Source: Segatella copri (GTDB lineage Bacteria > Bacteroidota > Bacteroidia > Bacteroidales > Bacteroidaceae). Taken from it: DNA of 64,000 nt. The notes below the pieces were generated by a model that was not told where the DNA came from, did not search any database, and saw only the letters and a program-made list of their open reading frames with translations. The position numbers were made by a program, and so were the translations under genes. The stretch is taken from assembly GCF_026015295.1 (NCBI RefSeq), contig NZ_JAPDUW010000001.1, positions 1,798,001 through 1,862,000 on the forward strand, read 5' to 3'. This document shows, piece after piece, positions 44,202 through 53,169 of this stretch; within the stretch, counting starts at the first letter, position 1, and the number at the start of each line of letters is the position of its first letter.

Positions 44202-44238
44202 ACGTGCATGCCATTCTTTATGGTGTGCACGTTTTTTA
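44202..44238 (+). terminator. Intrinsic terminator after the 429-residue protein gene
   Basis: AACGTGCATGCC (44202-44213) pairs with GGTGTGCACGTT (44223-44234), followed by TTTT. The remaining spacer to udk (44239-44363) has a weak CTTCTT/AAGAAG stem but nothing else clear. Confidence 0.85.
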
Positions 44239-44363
44239 GTGCTAAGAAATAACAGCCCCATAAAACACTCGGACGGACCTCTTCTTACGAAGAAGCCCGC
44301 CCTATTCTATTCCTAAAAATCTTTATTTTGCAATAGAAATGCAATGCTTGAGCAAAAATATTT

Positions 44364-44987
44364 TTATTTCTCTATCAGTCCCTCTACATACTTGCAGAGG
44401 ATACCGATGCCCTTGAGGTTTTCGCCACCCTGCGGAATGATGATGTCAGCATAGCGCTTGGTGGGTTCGATAAACTGCTCGTGCATCGGCTTCAGGACCT
44501 TGAGGTATCGGTCTACCACCATCGATACGGTGCGACCCCTGTCGATGGTATCACGCTGAATGTTGCGTATCAGGCGCTCATCAGCATCGGTATCCACGAA
44601 CACCTTCAGGTCCATCAGGTCTCTCAACTTCTTGTCCACCAGCGTCATGATGCCTTCGATGATCACAACCGGTTTGGGGTCAACGTGAACCGTTTCCGGT
44701 TCACGGTTGCATTTGATATAACTATAGGTGGGTTGCTCTATCGCCTTGCCAGCACGCAGATCAGCGAGCTGCTGGTGCAAAAGCTTCCAATCGAATGCCG
44801 ACGGGTGGTCGAAGTTGATCTGATGACGTTCTTCCTCGGTCATCTGCGAGGTATCGTTATAATATGAATCGAGGGGCACCACAGCCACATAATGAGGCGG
44901 CAGCACTTCTACGAGTTTCTTCACCACAGTAGTCTTGCCGGAGCCTGTACCTCCCGCAATGCCAATAACGGTCACTTTATCTTTCAT
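44364..44987 (-). CDS. udk: Uridine kinase
   Basis: 207 residues. It phosphorylates uridine/cytidine to UMP/CMP in pyrimidine salvage. P-loop GIAGGTGSGKTTVVKKL (residues 10-26), DSYYNDTSQMTEEERHQINF, DHPSAFDW, EGIMTL, DTDADERLIRNIQRDTIDRG and YADIIIPQGGENLKG. Complete. It is the last of three minus-strand genes with a UDG-like protein and a secreted EEP nuclease; gaps are 15 and 3 bases, so one transcript is likely. This places nucleoside salvage next to extracellular nuclease genes. Confidence 0.95.
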   Translation of the reverse strand: MKDKVTVIGIAGGTGSGKTTVVKKLVEVLPPHYVAVVPLDSYYNDTSQMTEEERHQINFDHPSAFDWKLLHQQLADLRAGKAIEQPTYSYIKCNREPETVHVDPKPVVIIEGIMTLVDKKLRDLMDLKVFVDTDADERLIRNIQRDTIDRGRTVSMVVDRYLKVLKPMHEQFIEPTKRYADIIIPQGGENLKGIGILCKYVEGLIEK

Positions 44988-45002
44988 ATTCTTTCTTCTT
45001 TT

Positions 45003-45572
45003 CTATAAGATTTCATCAAACATCTTGCGGTAAAATTCAGCCTTCTTCTCCACTGCCATAGGATAGGCACGGGAACTGGAGGGCATGCGGTACAGACGGA
45101 GTCTGCGGCCCTCGAACTGGAATTCTGCATAACCTCCCATCTCAGGCTTTTCCTTGATGCCGAAGTGTTCTGAAAATACCTTCGTGGCAAGCTGGCCGGC
45201 TGTGAGCACCGCCCTGCAATGGGGCAGCTGGCGGAGCATGCCGTCGAGATCGGCGGGCTGCACGATCTGCAGGTCCTTATCGGATGCCGTATTCTTGGTG
45301 CGTATCACCTGCTGTGCGGTATCATAGATGGCGACGCCCTTCTCCCTGAGAAATTCCTTAATAGCATCGAGGCGGTAGGTCTTCTTCTCTACATCCACGA
45401 AATGGAACTTATCCTGGAAGTAGATAATCCCGAATATCCTCCACATATCATTCTGGAAGTTAGGATAATACCAGGGCATGCACCACCGCTTTTCTGCAGG
45501 CGGAAACGTGCCGAGCATCAGCAGCCGCGCATTATCGGGCAGCCACGGCTCAAAAGGATGATTCTCTACCAT
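45003..45572 (-). CDS. Uracil-DNA glycosylase superfamily protein
   Basis: 189 residues. LLMLGTFPPAEKRWCMPWYY near the N-terminus corresponds to the UDG-superfamily active-site loop (G-x-x-P), and YRMPSSSRAYPM near the C-terminus corresponds to the leucine/intercalation-loop motif (here MPSSSRAY). MUG-like proteins in Bacteroidota share this layout. It would excise uracil or other damaged bases from DNA. Separated from the EEP nuclease gene by three bases and from udk by 15. Confidence 0.85.
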   Translation of the reverse strand: MVENHPFEPWLPDNARLLMLGTFPPAEKRWCMPWYYPNFQNDMWRIFGIIYFQDKFHFVDVEKKTYRLDAIKEFLREKGVAIYDTAQQVIRTKNTASDKDLQIVQPADLDGMLRQLPHCRAVLTAGQLATKVFSEHFGIKEKPEMGGYAEFQFEGRRLRLYRMPSSSRAYPMAVEKKAEFYRKMFDEIL

Positions 45573-45575
45573 TTT

Positions 45576-46646
45576 CTACTTCTTTTCCTTCACCAGGTAC
45601 ATCACTACCGGCAGGTGATCGCTGTAGCCGTTAAGCCATCTGCCACCTGCCTTGGTACGCAAAGGAGCACCCTTGTACTGACCTTCCTGCTGGATGAGGT
45701 AATCGCGGCGGAAGATGTGGTTCTTCCAGAACTTCAGAGAACTGTAGTCCTTGTTCTTACTATCCCTGTTCAGGAGATTAGGCGTGATGACAATCTGGTC
45801 GAAGAGATTCCATGAACCGCTGTAGAACAGGGTTCCCTTGCCCTCCTTAGCCAGGATGTTGTACCATGGATTGTACATATCATCGGCACCTACCTCGCTG
45901 ATTTCAGCTTTCGCCTTCAGCACCTTGTGCATGCTGGCGTCGGTAGGATCATCGTTCATATCGCCCATCACGAACACCTTCATCGTCGGGTTCAACTTCA
46001 GCAAACTGTCTTTTACAGCCTTAGTCTGGCGTGCTCCGCTCTCGCGATAGAACGAAACGGAGAAACGGCTTGGCCAGTGGCATACGATAACCGCCACATC
46101 CTCGCCCGCCAGCTCACCACGTACGGTGAGGAAACCACGGGTCTTGTAGGCTGAATCCTTGGCGAGTTCCTGTACGTAAGGCACCAATCGGGTGTTCTTC
46201 ACCGTGAAGAGTGCCGGATTATAGAGCAGCGCACAATCGATGCCTCGCTTATCGGGACCCTCGATATGGCAGAACTGCATGTTACGTGCCTTGAGAGGCG
46301 GCTGCGCGGTGAGATCTTTCAGCACGTTGGCATTCTCAACCTCAGCCAGACCGATGAAGGCACAGCCCACGTTAGGCAGCACATCGGTACCCATATCGGC
46401 AAGTGCGCGCGACATATTCTTGAGTTTATTGGTATATTTCATACCATTCCATCCCTTAGCAGGGAGATACTCGTAATCATTCTTACCGGCATCATGGCAG
46501 GTATCGAAGAGGTTCTCCTGATTGTAGAAACCTACAGCATACACTTGAAACTGCCTGTTGCCTGAAGTCTGCGACTTCTTTTTCTGTGCCGTAGCGCCCA
46601 GCCCAATCATGAGGAGGGCAGCCAACAAGAGCAAATGTTTCCTCAT
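45576..46646 (-). CDS. Secreted endonuclease/exonuclease/phosphatase (EEP) family protein
   Basis: 356 residues. Signal peptide MRKHLLLLAALLMIGLGATA followed by QKKK, so exported. DNase I-like motifs: GFYNQENLFDTCHD (Asn), FIGLAEVEN (metal Glu), VIVCHWPSR (His), VMGDMNDDPTD (Asp/Asn), NGYSDHLPVVM (Asp-His). The family covers nucleases and phosphodiesterases; the exported position together with a TonB-dependent receptor and lipoproteins next door suggests extracellular or periplasmic nucleic-acid cleavage. First gene of the operon with the UDG-like protein and udk. Confidence 0.9.
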   Translation of the reverse strand: MRKHLLLLAALLMIGLGATAQKKKSQTSGNRQFQVYAVGFYNQENLFDTCHDAGKNDYEYLPAKGWNGMKYTNKLKNMSRALADMGTDVLPNVGCAFIGLAEVENANVLKDLTAQPPLKARNMQFCHIEGPDKRGIDCALLYNPALFTVKNTRLVPYVQELAKDSAYKTRGFLTVRGELAGEDVAVIVCHWPSRFSVSFYRESGARQTKAVKDSLLKLNPTMKVFVMGDMNDDPTDASMHKVLKAKAEISEVGADDMYNPWYNILAKEGKGTLFYSGSWNLFDQIVITPNLLNRDSKNKDYSSLKFWKNHIFRRDYLIQQEGQYKGAPLRTKAGGRWLNGYSDHLPVVMYLVKEKK

Positions 46647-46988
46647 ACTAATAGTAATTATTAATGTTTACCTTATTATATATAATATATATGTTCACCT
46701 TAACGCGGTGAGGTAATAGGCAGCAAAGATACCTAAAAAAAACGGAAATATCCCCATAAAAACGAATATTTTTTCAGTTTTCATGCATTTTTAACATAAA
46801 TAAATTCATTTTTCAAAAAACTTTTTGTTACTTTGCAGCATTAAACACATTGAATCGGAACAGAAGACACAAGACCAGGGACCACGGTAAGTCCCCTTAT
46901 CGCCTAAACAAGACCTAGCGGGACATATATCATCACTGCTCAAAGAGACTGCTGTTGCCGGTTTATTAATACTTAATACATATAAACT
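46647..46988. promoter_or_regulatory. Divergent regulatory region between the EEP nuclease operon and the TonB-dependent receptor
   Basis: The minus-strand box TATCTTTG (46731 to 46724) serves the nuclease operon. TTACTTTG (46828-46835), one base off the TAnnTTTG consensus, serves the receptor. The receptor leader of about 150 bases contains a small GGGAC/GTCCC hairpin (46878-46895). The stretch 46669-46691 is an AT-only palindrome (TTATATATAATATATA). No gene was seen here. Confidence 0.6.
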
Positions 46989-49589
46989 ATGCAGAAGAAA
47001 GTAAACTTAGCAATGTTAGCGCTCTTCTCGTGTTCATTGGCTATGGCTCAGAACGAAAAGACTGACCAGAACGTAGCACAGGGACTTGACGAGAATGCTT
47101 TCACCTTCTCCGAGGCACAGTTGGGCGAGGACGATGACATGTCATCCAATGTCACCATTCTCAATTCTACCAGCAACGTATACGCGAGCCAGGCAGGTTA
47201 CCTGTTCTCGCCAGCACGTTTCCGCTACCGTGCCTTCAACCAGAAGTACAACGATGTCTATATCAACGGTGCTTCCATGAACGATATGGAGACCGGACAG
47301 TTCCGTTTCTCCAACATCGGCGGTTTGAACCGATTCTCCAGAAACGTAGACTTCGCCCTGCCTTTCGAAGCCAACGGCTATTCGATGACGGGCATGGCAG
47401 GCTCCAACAACTATGATTTCCGTGCCGGAAGCATGCAGGAAGGACAGTATGCAAGCGTAGGTGTTGCCAACCGCAACTATACCCTGCGCGGACTCTACTC
47501 CTACTCCAGCGGATTCAACGAAAAGGGATGGGCCATTACAGCCGGTCTCACCTACCGTTGGGCTAACCAGGGATACGTAGAGGGAACCATCTACAACGCC
47601 CTCTCCTATTTCTTCGGTGTACAGAAGAAGTGGATGAACGGCCACTCGCTGAGCTTCTCCACATGGGGTAACCCGACAGAAAGAAGCACCCAGGGAGCAT
47701 CTACCGACGAGGCTTACTGGCTGGCAAACGACTACCAGTATAACCCATACTGGGGATACCAGAACGGACACAAGAGAAACTCACGCGTAGTGAACGACTT
47801 TGCCCCTTCGGCTATCGCTACATGGGACTGGGAAATCAACGACCAGATGAAGCTCACCACATCGGTGTTCGGAAAATACTCTATGTACAAGAGCACCAAG
47901 CTCAACTACAACAACGCAGAGAATCCACAGCCAGACTACTGGAAGAACATGCCATCAGCCAACTACTATGTATGGGGCGACTACAAGAACGGCAACAACA
48001 TGTATACCTGGGAAAACTGGAACAACGCCGTAAACTACTGGCAGGCAAGCAAGCAGAACCGACAGATCAACTGGGACCGCCTGTACTATGCCAACCAGCA
48101 GGCTGCCAAGAACGGACAGGATCTGCTCTACTATGTTCAGGCTAAGCACAACGACAACCTGACCCTGACCCTCTCGTCCGTTCTGAACACCAAGCTGACC
48201 AAGAAATCGAACCTGGCTACGGGTATCATGCTCGGAAAGAGCACCAACCAGCACTATCAGACACTGGAAGACATGCTGGGCGGTGCCATCTTCCACAACA
48301 TCAACACCTATGCCCTGGGCGATTATCCTAAGACCGACCCACGTGTACAGTACGACCTGAACACAGCCGGCCCTAACAACACAGGCAAGCTGGTTTACGA
48401 GGGCGACAAGTTCGGTTACGACTATCGCATCGACGTAAACAAGGCAAATGCATGGAGCACCTATACAGCCGAATTCTACAACATGAAGGCGATGCTGAGC
48501 GGACGTATCGGATATACCGGCATGAACCGCCGCGGCTACATGCGCAACGGTATGGCACCGAACAACAGTCAGGGCAAGAGCGGCACAGCCAACTTCCTGG
48601 ACGGTGGCGTAAAGGGAAGTCTGAACGTGGATATGGGCAGAGGTCATGCCTTCAGCATCGGAGCCGGATATGAGCTGCGTGCGCCGATGGCAAGCACAGC
48701 CTTCATCTCGCCTGAAATCAGCAACGACTTCGTGACCAACCTCAAGAACGAGCGCATCTTCAGCTCAGAATTCAGCTACCTGTATCGCAACGCATGGCTG
48801 AGTGCCAACGTGAGCGGTTACTACAGCCGACTGGAGAACGTTACGGAATGGCAGAACTTCTACAACGATGATGAGAATTCATTCACCTACGTGAGCATGA
48901 CCGGACTGAAGAAGGAATACTATGGTGTAGAGGTGGGCGCTAAGTTCAAGCTCACTTCATGGCTCGACCTGAAGACTCTGGGCGCTATGAGCGAGGCGAA
49001 GAACATCAACAATGTAAACGCCGTATACATGCTCTCAAAGAGTGCTGAGGTTTACCAGGACAAGGCTTACGTGATGAATATGCGCGAGAGTGGCACACCG
49101 CTCACAGTGGGAAGCATCGGTCTCGATGCCCACGTAAACGGATGGTTCGTCAACCTCAATGCCAACTACTACGACCGCATCTACCTCTCTTATTCTCCAA
49201 GCTACAGATATGAGAAGGTGCTGACCAACCGCCAGGCTGCCTACAAGGCATTCCCTGAAATCTTTGCTCCTACTACACTCGACGGTATGAGCTGGACTGA
49301 GGATGCTGTAGCCCAGGAGAAAGGTCACGGAGGATGGATGGTTGACCTGAGCATAGGCAAGAGCGTGAGACTGAAGAAGGGTTCTCTCAACTTCAACCTC
49401 ATGATTACCAACCTGCTGAACAACCAGACTATCGTAACAGGCGGATATGAGCAGAACTCACGTTCAAGCTATACACTGGATGCTAACGGCAACGTGAAGA
49501 ATCCACGCCTCTACCAGTTCTCTAAGAATCCTAAGAAGTATTACACCTGGGGTACCAACGGCATGTTCCAGGTATCTTACAGATTCTAA
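46989..49589 (+). CDS. TonB-dependent receptor without SusD partner
   Basis: 866 residues. Signal peptide MQKKVNLAMLALFSCSLAMAQ. No CarboxypepD_reg domain; the plug-like region begins around residue 45 (SNVTILNSTSNVYASQAGYL, FRYRAFNQKYNDVYINGASM, NDMETGQFRFSNIGGLNRFS). The remaining about 700 residues are a 22-strand-type barrel rich in Tyr/Trp/Asn, ending in GMFQVSYRF. Importers of this class take up ligands across the outer membrane using TonB. It is followed by two OB-fold-like lipoproteins and is divergent from the EEP nuclease, which suggests a nucleic-acid-derived ligand; that is an inference. Confidence 0.9.
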   Translation: MQKKVNLAMLALFSCSLAMAQNEKTDQNVAQGLDENAFTFSEAQLGEDDDMSSNVTILNSTSNVYASQAGYLFSPARFRYRAFNQKYNDVYINGASMNDMETGQFRFSNIGGLNRFSRNVDFALPFEANGYSMTGMAGSNNYDFRAGSMQEGQYASVGVANRNYTLRGLYSYSSGFNEKGWAITAGLTYRWANQGYVEGTIYNALSYFFGVQKKWMNGHSLSFSTWGNPTERSTQGASTDEAYWLANDYQYNPYWGYQNGHKRNSRVVNDFAPSAIATWDWEINDQMKLTTSVFGKYSMYKSTKLNYNNAENPQPDYWKNMPSANYYVWGDYKNGNNMYTWENWNNAVNYWQASKQNRQINWDRLYYANQQAAKNGQDLLYYVQAKHNDNLTLTLSSVLNTKLTKKSNLATGIMLGKSTNQHYQTLEDMLGGAIFHNINTYALGDYPKTDPRVQYDLNTAGPNNTGKLVYEGDKFGYDYRIDVNKANAWSTYTAEFYNMKAMLSGRIGYTGMNRRGYMRNGMAPNNSQGKSGTANFLDGGVKGSLNVDMGRGHAFSIGAGYELRAPMASTAFISPEISNDFVTNLKNERIFSSEFSYLYRNAWLSANVSGYYSRLENVTEWQNFYNDDENSFTYVSMTGLKKEYYGVEVGAKFKLTSWLDLKTLGAMSEAKNINNVNAVYMLSKSAEVYQDKAYVMNMRESGTPLTVGSIGLDAHVNGWFVNLNANYYDRIYLSYSPSYRYEKVLTNRQAAYKAFPEIFAPTTLDGMSWTEDAVAQEKGHGGWMVDLSIGKSVRLKKGSLNFNLMITNLLNNQTIVTGGYEQNSRSSYTLDANGNVKNPRLYQFSKNPKKYYTWGTNGMFQVSYRF

Positions 49590-49660
49590 AGAGCAGTTTC
49601 TCTTTAACATAAAGAACAGGGAGCAATCCCGTTTCTCTATAACAATAAAAAGAAAGAACA

Positions 49661-50881
49661 ATGAAAAAGATAAAATTCATAGCATTGGCATTCCTGGCAC
49701 TGACTCTGGGGTCGTGTATGGGCGACGGTTATGCTGACCCAGACCTGACCGAGAAGGTGCCTGCATCTCCATGGGGCAACAACAGCCTGAGGGAGAAGAA
49801 TGTGATCAGCATAGCAGATTTGAAGACCCAGTTTGCTACGATTATCAACAGCGACAATGGCTACAAGCAGATTGAGAAAGATATGATGATCAAGGCGGTA
49901 GTGACGGGCAATGATGTCAGTGGCAATATCTACAACCAGGTGAGCGTACAGGATGCATCCGGCGCTATCATCATTGCCATCAACGGAAGTGGCCTGTCGG
50001 GTTATCTTCCTGTTGGTCAGGAGATTCTCGTAAACCTGAAGGGTCTCTATATCGGAAGTTACAAGAAGTTGCCTCAGATTGGCGGTGTGAATACCAAGCT
50101 CTCAGACGGAAGTCTGGGTATGGGCAAGATAGAGCGTGCCGTATGGAACCAGCACTTCAAGATTCTGAACCCTGGCGAGGCTGATGCAACCACGGTAGTG
50201 CCAGAGGAGTTTGACCTGACAAAGCTTACTGATGCAGCCTATATGGATGCTAACGTGGGCAAGCTGATGACCCTGAAGAAGGTGAAGTTTGCCTCTGCCA
50301 ACGGTACTAACGTATGGGCGCCAGATGATACCAATACGAGTCTGGAACTGATTGATGCCGAAACGGGCAAGAAGATCAGCAGCAGCAATCTGGTAGTGCG
50401 CAACTCGGGTTATTCTAAGTTTGCCAACGAGGTGGTTCCAAAGGGTGTATTCGATATCACCGGTATCTTCACCCGTTACAATAACACCTGGCAGATTGTG
50501 CTTCGCAGCACGGATGACCTGAAGGCATCAGAAACAGGCGGTACATTGGAGAAGCCTTACACTGTGGCTCAGGCACTGGAGAAGATCAATGCCGGTACAG
50601 CAGGCGATGCTAAGGTTTATGCTACCGGTATCATCGTAAAGGTGAAAGATGTAGATACAGGCACGTATGGTAACGGTACATTCGTTATCTCTGACGACGG
50701 TAAGGATACAGAAGGCAAGACTCTCGAGGTATTCCGTTGCTTCAACATCGATGGTGCAAAGTGGACAGAGGAAACCAAGAAAATCCTTGTACCGGGCAAG
50801 AAGGTTGTTGTATCAGGCACCCTGCTTGATTATAACGGCACCAAGGAGATTAAGGGTGGCAATCTCATCTCTATCAAGTAA
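49661..50881 (+). CDS. Lipoprotein with DUF5689 and a second OB-fold-like domain
   Basis: 406 residues. Lipoprotein signal MKKIKFIALAFLALTLGSC. Residues about 45-290 match DUF5689: KAVVTGNDVSGNIYNQVSVQ, DASGAIIIAINGSGLSGYLP and VGQEILVNLKGLYIGSYKKL form an OB-fold-like barrel. Residues about 290-406 form a second OB-like domain (EKPYTVAQALEKINAGTAGD, VYATGIIVKVKDVDTGTYGN, KTLEVFRCF, GKKVVVSGTLLDYNGTKEIK). OB folds often bind nucleic acids or oligosaccharides; a surface nucleic-acid-binding role is plausible next to the nucleases. 71 bases after the receptor, likely in one operon. Confidence 0.85.
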   Translation: MKKIKFIALAFLALTLGSCMGDGYADPDLTEKVPASPWGNNSLREKNVISIADLKTQFATIINSDNGYKQIEKDMMIKAVVTGNDVSGNIYNQVSVQDASGAIIIAINGSGLSGYLPVGQEILVNLKGLYIGSYKKLPQIGGVNTKLSDGSLGMGKIERAVWNQHFKILNPGEADATTVVPEEFDLTKLTDAAYMDANVGKLMTLKKVKFASANGTNVWAPDDTNTSLELIDAETGKKISSSNLVVRNSGYSKFANEVVPKGVFDITGIFTRYNNTWQIVLRSTDDLKASETGGTLEKPYTVAQALEKINAGTAGDAKVYATGIIVKVKDVDTGTYGNGTFVISDDGKDTEGKTLEVFRCFNIDGAKWTEETKKILVPGKKVVVSGTLLDYNGTKEIKGGNLISIK

Positions 50882-50925
50882 TTACTGATTATCAAAATAG
50901 TAACAATATTTAAAAAGACAATAAT

Positions 50926-52407
50926 ATGAAAAAGTATATATTTTCAGTTTTGATGGCGGCTATGGCTGCCTTCACATTCAGCAGCTGCGAGGATGTGCCA
51001 GAACCTTATACACAGCCTACTCAGCCTGCTGGTCCAGGAACCACAGCAGAGGCTAAGGGTACAGGTACTGCTGCAGACCCATTCAACATTGCCGGTATCA
51101 TTAAGTATATCGAAGATGGCGGTAGCGCAGATCAGGAAGTTTACACCAAGGGTAAGGTGGTATCAGTTAAGGCAGGCAGCTTTGATGCCAGTTTTGGTAG
51201 TTTGAAGTATTATATTTCTGATGATGGTACTACGGCTAACCAATTCTATGTTTACAATGGCTATGCTGGTCCAAATCGCACAAAGTTTTCAGGCGAAGAT
51301 GCTCTGAAGCCAGGCGATGAGGTTGTTATCTGCGGTAAGGCTAAGAACTACAACGGAACCAACGAATATGATACAGGTAACTATCTTGTATCTCTCAATG
51401 GTAAACCAACAAGTGGGTCTACAACCCCTGATACTCCAGCTGACGGTTACATCAACGAAACCTTCAGCAAGAGCTTCGGTTCTTTCACAGCCAAGACCAT
51501 CAAGGGTACAGCATGGGTCATCGACTCTTACGGCTACGCAAAGGCTACAGGTTACGATTATACCTCTAAGACAACAACTCCATCTGAAAGCTACATTGTT
51601 TCTAAGGCTATCGACCTCTCTGCATCCAAAAGCGCGACATTGGAGTTCTCTTACATTCTCCGCTATGTTACAAAAAATGGTGCAGCCGTTGAGGGAGTAA
51701 AGAATCAGGTTCTCATCACAGACAATTACACCGGTGACCCAGCTACAACCAAATGGGAAGACATTACAGGCACAATGAAAGAAGGCACAGACTGGGTGAC
51801 CTGGGAAACCTACAAGCACGATCTCTCAGCCTTCAAGGGCAAGAAGAATGTTGTTATCGCTCTCCACTATGCCTGCGCAGCTTCATCTGGAACATGGGAA
51901 GTAAAGAATCTCTCAGTGAAAGAGGCTACAGGAGGAACTCCAGACACTCCATCAAAGCCTGATACTCCTGCTACAAAAGACGGCATTACCATCAACGGCC
52001 TGACCGTAACGTTGGCTAATAGCGGTGTAACAGCCGGCGAAAGCCTTAAGATTGATGACGTCAGCGCATTGAAACCTGATGCTACTCCTACAGAGATCAA
52101 ATTGTCTGACGGCACAGTTATCGCATTTGACAAGAACAGTGGTACAAACGCTCCTGCTTACAACTCAAAGTTTAATGAGTTGCGTATCTATGCAAACAAC
52201 AAGATGACTTTCACAGCCAGCAAGCCTATCGCAAAGATTATCTTTACATGCACATACGATACAAACAAGAACTGGAATGCTGTAGGTAACGAAACTGCTA
52301 CTGTAGTATTCTCAGGAAATACAGCAACCTATACAAATACATTCAGCGGTACAGGCGGTGGCGTTCAGCTCCGTATTGCCAAGATGGAAATCGTATACGC
52401 AAAGTAA
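50926..52407 (+). CDS. Lipoprotein with OB-fold-like, jelly-roll and C-terminal beta domains
   Basis: 493 residues. Lipoprotein signal MKKYIFSVLMAAMAAFTFSSC. Domain 1 (about 40-160) is OB-like and similar to the second domain of the preceding lipoprotein (GTAADPFNIAGIIKYIEDGG, VYTKGKVVSVKAGSFDASFG, GDEVVICGKAKNYNGTNEYD). A Pro/Thr linker (STTPDTPADG) leads to a jelly-roll, choice-of-anchor type domain (FSKSFGSFTAKTIKGTAWVI, LEFSYILRYVTKNGAAVEGV). A second linker (GGTPDTPSKPDTPATKDG) leads to a C-terminal beta domain. It looks like a modular surface binding protein. Ends with a strong terminator. Confidence 0.85.
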   Translation: MKKYIFSVLMAAMAAFTFSSCEDVPEPYTQPTQPAGPGTTAEAKGTGTAADPFNIAGIIKYIEDGGSADQEVYTKGKVVSVKAGSFDASFGSLKYYISDDGTTANQFYVYNGYAGPNRTKFSGEDALKPGDEVVICGKAKNYNGTNEYDTGNYLVSLNGKPTSGSTTPDTPADGYINETFSKSFGSFTAKTIKGTAWVIDSYGYAKATGYDYTSKTTTPSESYIVSKAIDLSASKSATLEFSYILRYVTKNGAAVEGVKNQVLITDNYTGDPATTKWEDITGTMKEGTDWVTWETYKHDLSAFKGKKNVVIALHYACAASSGTWEVKNLSVKEATGGTPDTPSKPDTPATKDGITINGLTVTLANSGVTAGESLKIDDVSALKPDATPTEIKLSDGTVIAFDKNSGTNAPAYNSKFNELRIYANNKMTFTASKPIAKIIFTCTYDTNKNWNAVGNETATVVFSGNTATYTNTFSGTGGGVQLRIAKMEIVYAK

Positions 52408-52444
52408 TTCCCCTAGTAGATATTATGTATTAGAAAAAATACTG

Positions 52445-52490
52445 ATCCCCATCGTCCTCTACACAAACAGAGGCGATGGGGATATTTCTT
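52445..52490 (+). terminator. Terminator of the receptor-lipoprotein operon
   Basis: ATCCCCATCG (52445-52454), one unpaired T, then CCTCT, pairs with AGAGG (52469-52473) and CGATGGGGAT (52474-52483). TTTCTTTTTC follows. Confidence 0.92.
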
Positions 52491-52584
52491 TTTCTTATCC
52501 CTCGAAAACATAGTTGGCAGGAGGAAACGCGAACCTACGTATTATGCTCATTTCTAAAATATTTCTTAAAAAGAAGAAGAAATA

Positions 52585-52616
52585 TTTGGTGGTTTCAGGA
52601 AAAAAGCGTAACTTTG
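52585..52616 (+). promoter_or_regulatory. Promoter of the L31 gene
   Basis: TTTG (52585-52588) and TAACTTTG (52609-52616), spacer 20. Confidence 0.8.
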
Positions 52617-52617
52617 C

Positions 52618-52733
52618 AGCCTGAAATTGATAACAGGCTATAATGGGCATGCCCCGATAAGGGACACGAAATGATGCAACAAGCATCCCCATGACGTCTA
52701 ATTTTAATAACCCAATAAAAATAAAAAAGAAAA
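52618..52733 (+). ncRNA. Structured 5' leader of the L31 gene, candidate autoregulatory RNA
   Basis: Starting about one base after the -7 box, three hairpins follow each other: AGCCTG/CAGGCT (52618-52639), the palindrome GGGCATGCCC (52645-52654, with an alternative CCCC/GGG pairing to 52663), and GATGC/GCATC (52673-52687). Two tiny ORFs (MGMPR and MMQQASP) are also present. Ribosomal protein genes are often autoregulated through leader structures; whether this one binds L31 is not known. Confidence 0.45.
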
Positions 52734-52985
52734 ATGAAAAAAGGTATTCATCCAGAGAATTATCGTCCTGTAGTATTCAAGGATATGTCTAACGGCGATA
52801 TGTTCCTCTCTCAGTCTACATGCAAGACTAATGACACTGTTGAGTTCGAAGGCGAGACTTATCCAGTTGTTAAGATTGAAATCTCTAGCACATCTCACCC
52901 ATTCTACACAGGTAAGAGCAAGCTCGTTGATACAGCGGGTCGCGTAGACCGCTTCATGAACCGTTACGGCAAATTGAAGAAGTAA
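52734..52985 (+). CDS. rpmE2: 50S ribosomal protein L31, type B (zinc-independent)
   Basis: 83 residues, beginning [20 protein letters not shown], with [20 protein letters not shown] near the end. It lacks the paired Cys of the zinc-binding L31 form (only one Cys, STCKT), so type B. Ribbon codons (AAG, GTT, CGT) fit high expression. It sits as an independent unit, with its own promoter, leader and terminator, between the nucleic-acid lipoproteins and the endonuclease. Confidence 0.96.
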   Translation: MKKGIHPENYRPVVFKDMSNGDMFLSQSTCKTNDTVEFEGETYPVVKIEISSTSHPFYTGKSKLVDTAGRVDRFMNRYGKLKK

Positions 52986-53032
52986 TAATATACCTTTTTT
53001 ATAAGGATATATTTATTATCGCAAAGATACTG

Positions 53033-53079
53033 AGTGCATTCCAGCGTAGTTGCATATACGTAGGAATGCACTTTTTTTC
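53033..53079 (+). terminator. Terminator of the L31 gene
   Basis: AGTGCATTCC (53033-53042) pairs with GGAATGCACT (53063-53072), followed by TTTTTTTCT. Confidence 0.9.
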
Positions 53080-53169
53080 TCTCACTACAAATCCTCATGC
53101 AATCGATTTCTACATACATTTTTATATAGAAAGTACTTAATCTTTAACTTCAAAACATTATCGAGAATT

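Noticed and set aside
53022..53029. Minus-strand TATCTTTG box downstream of the L31 gene
   Set aside because: No -33 box at the right distance, and it would transcribe only antisense into L31; probably chance.
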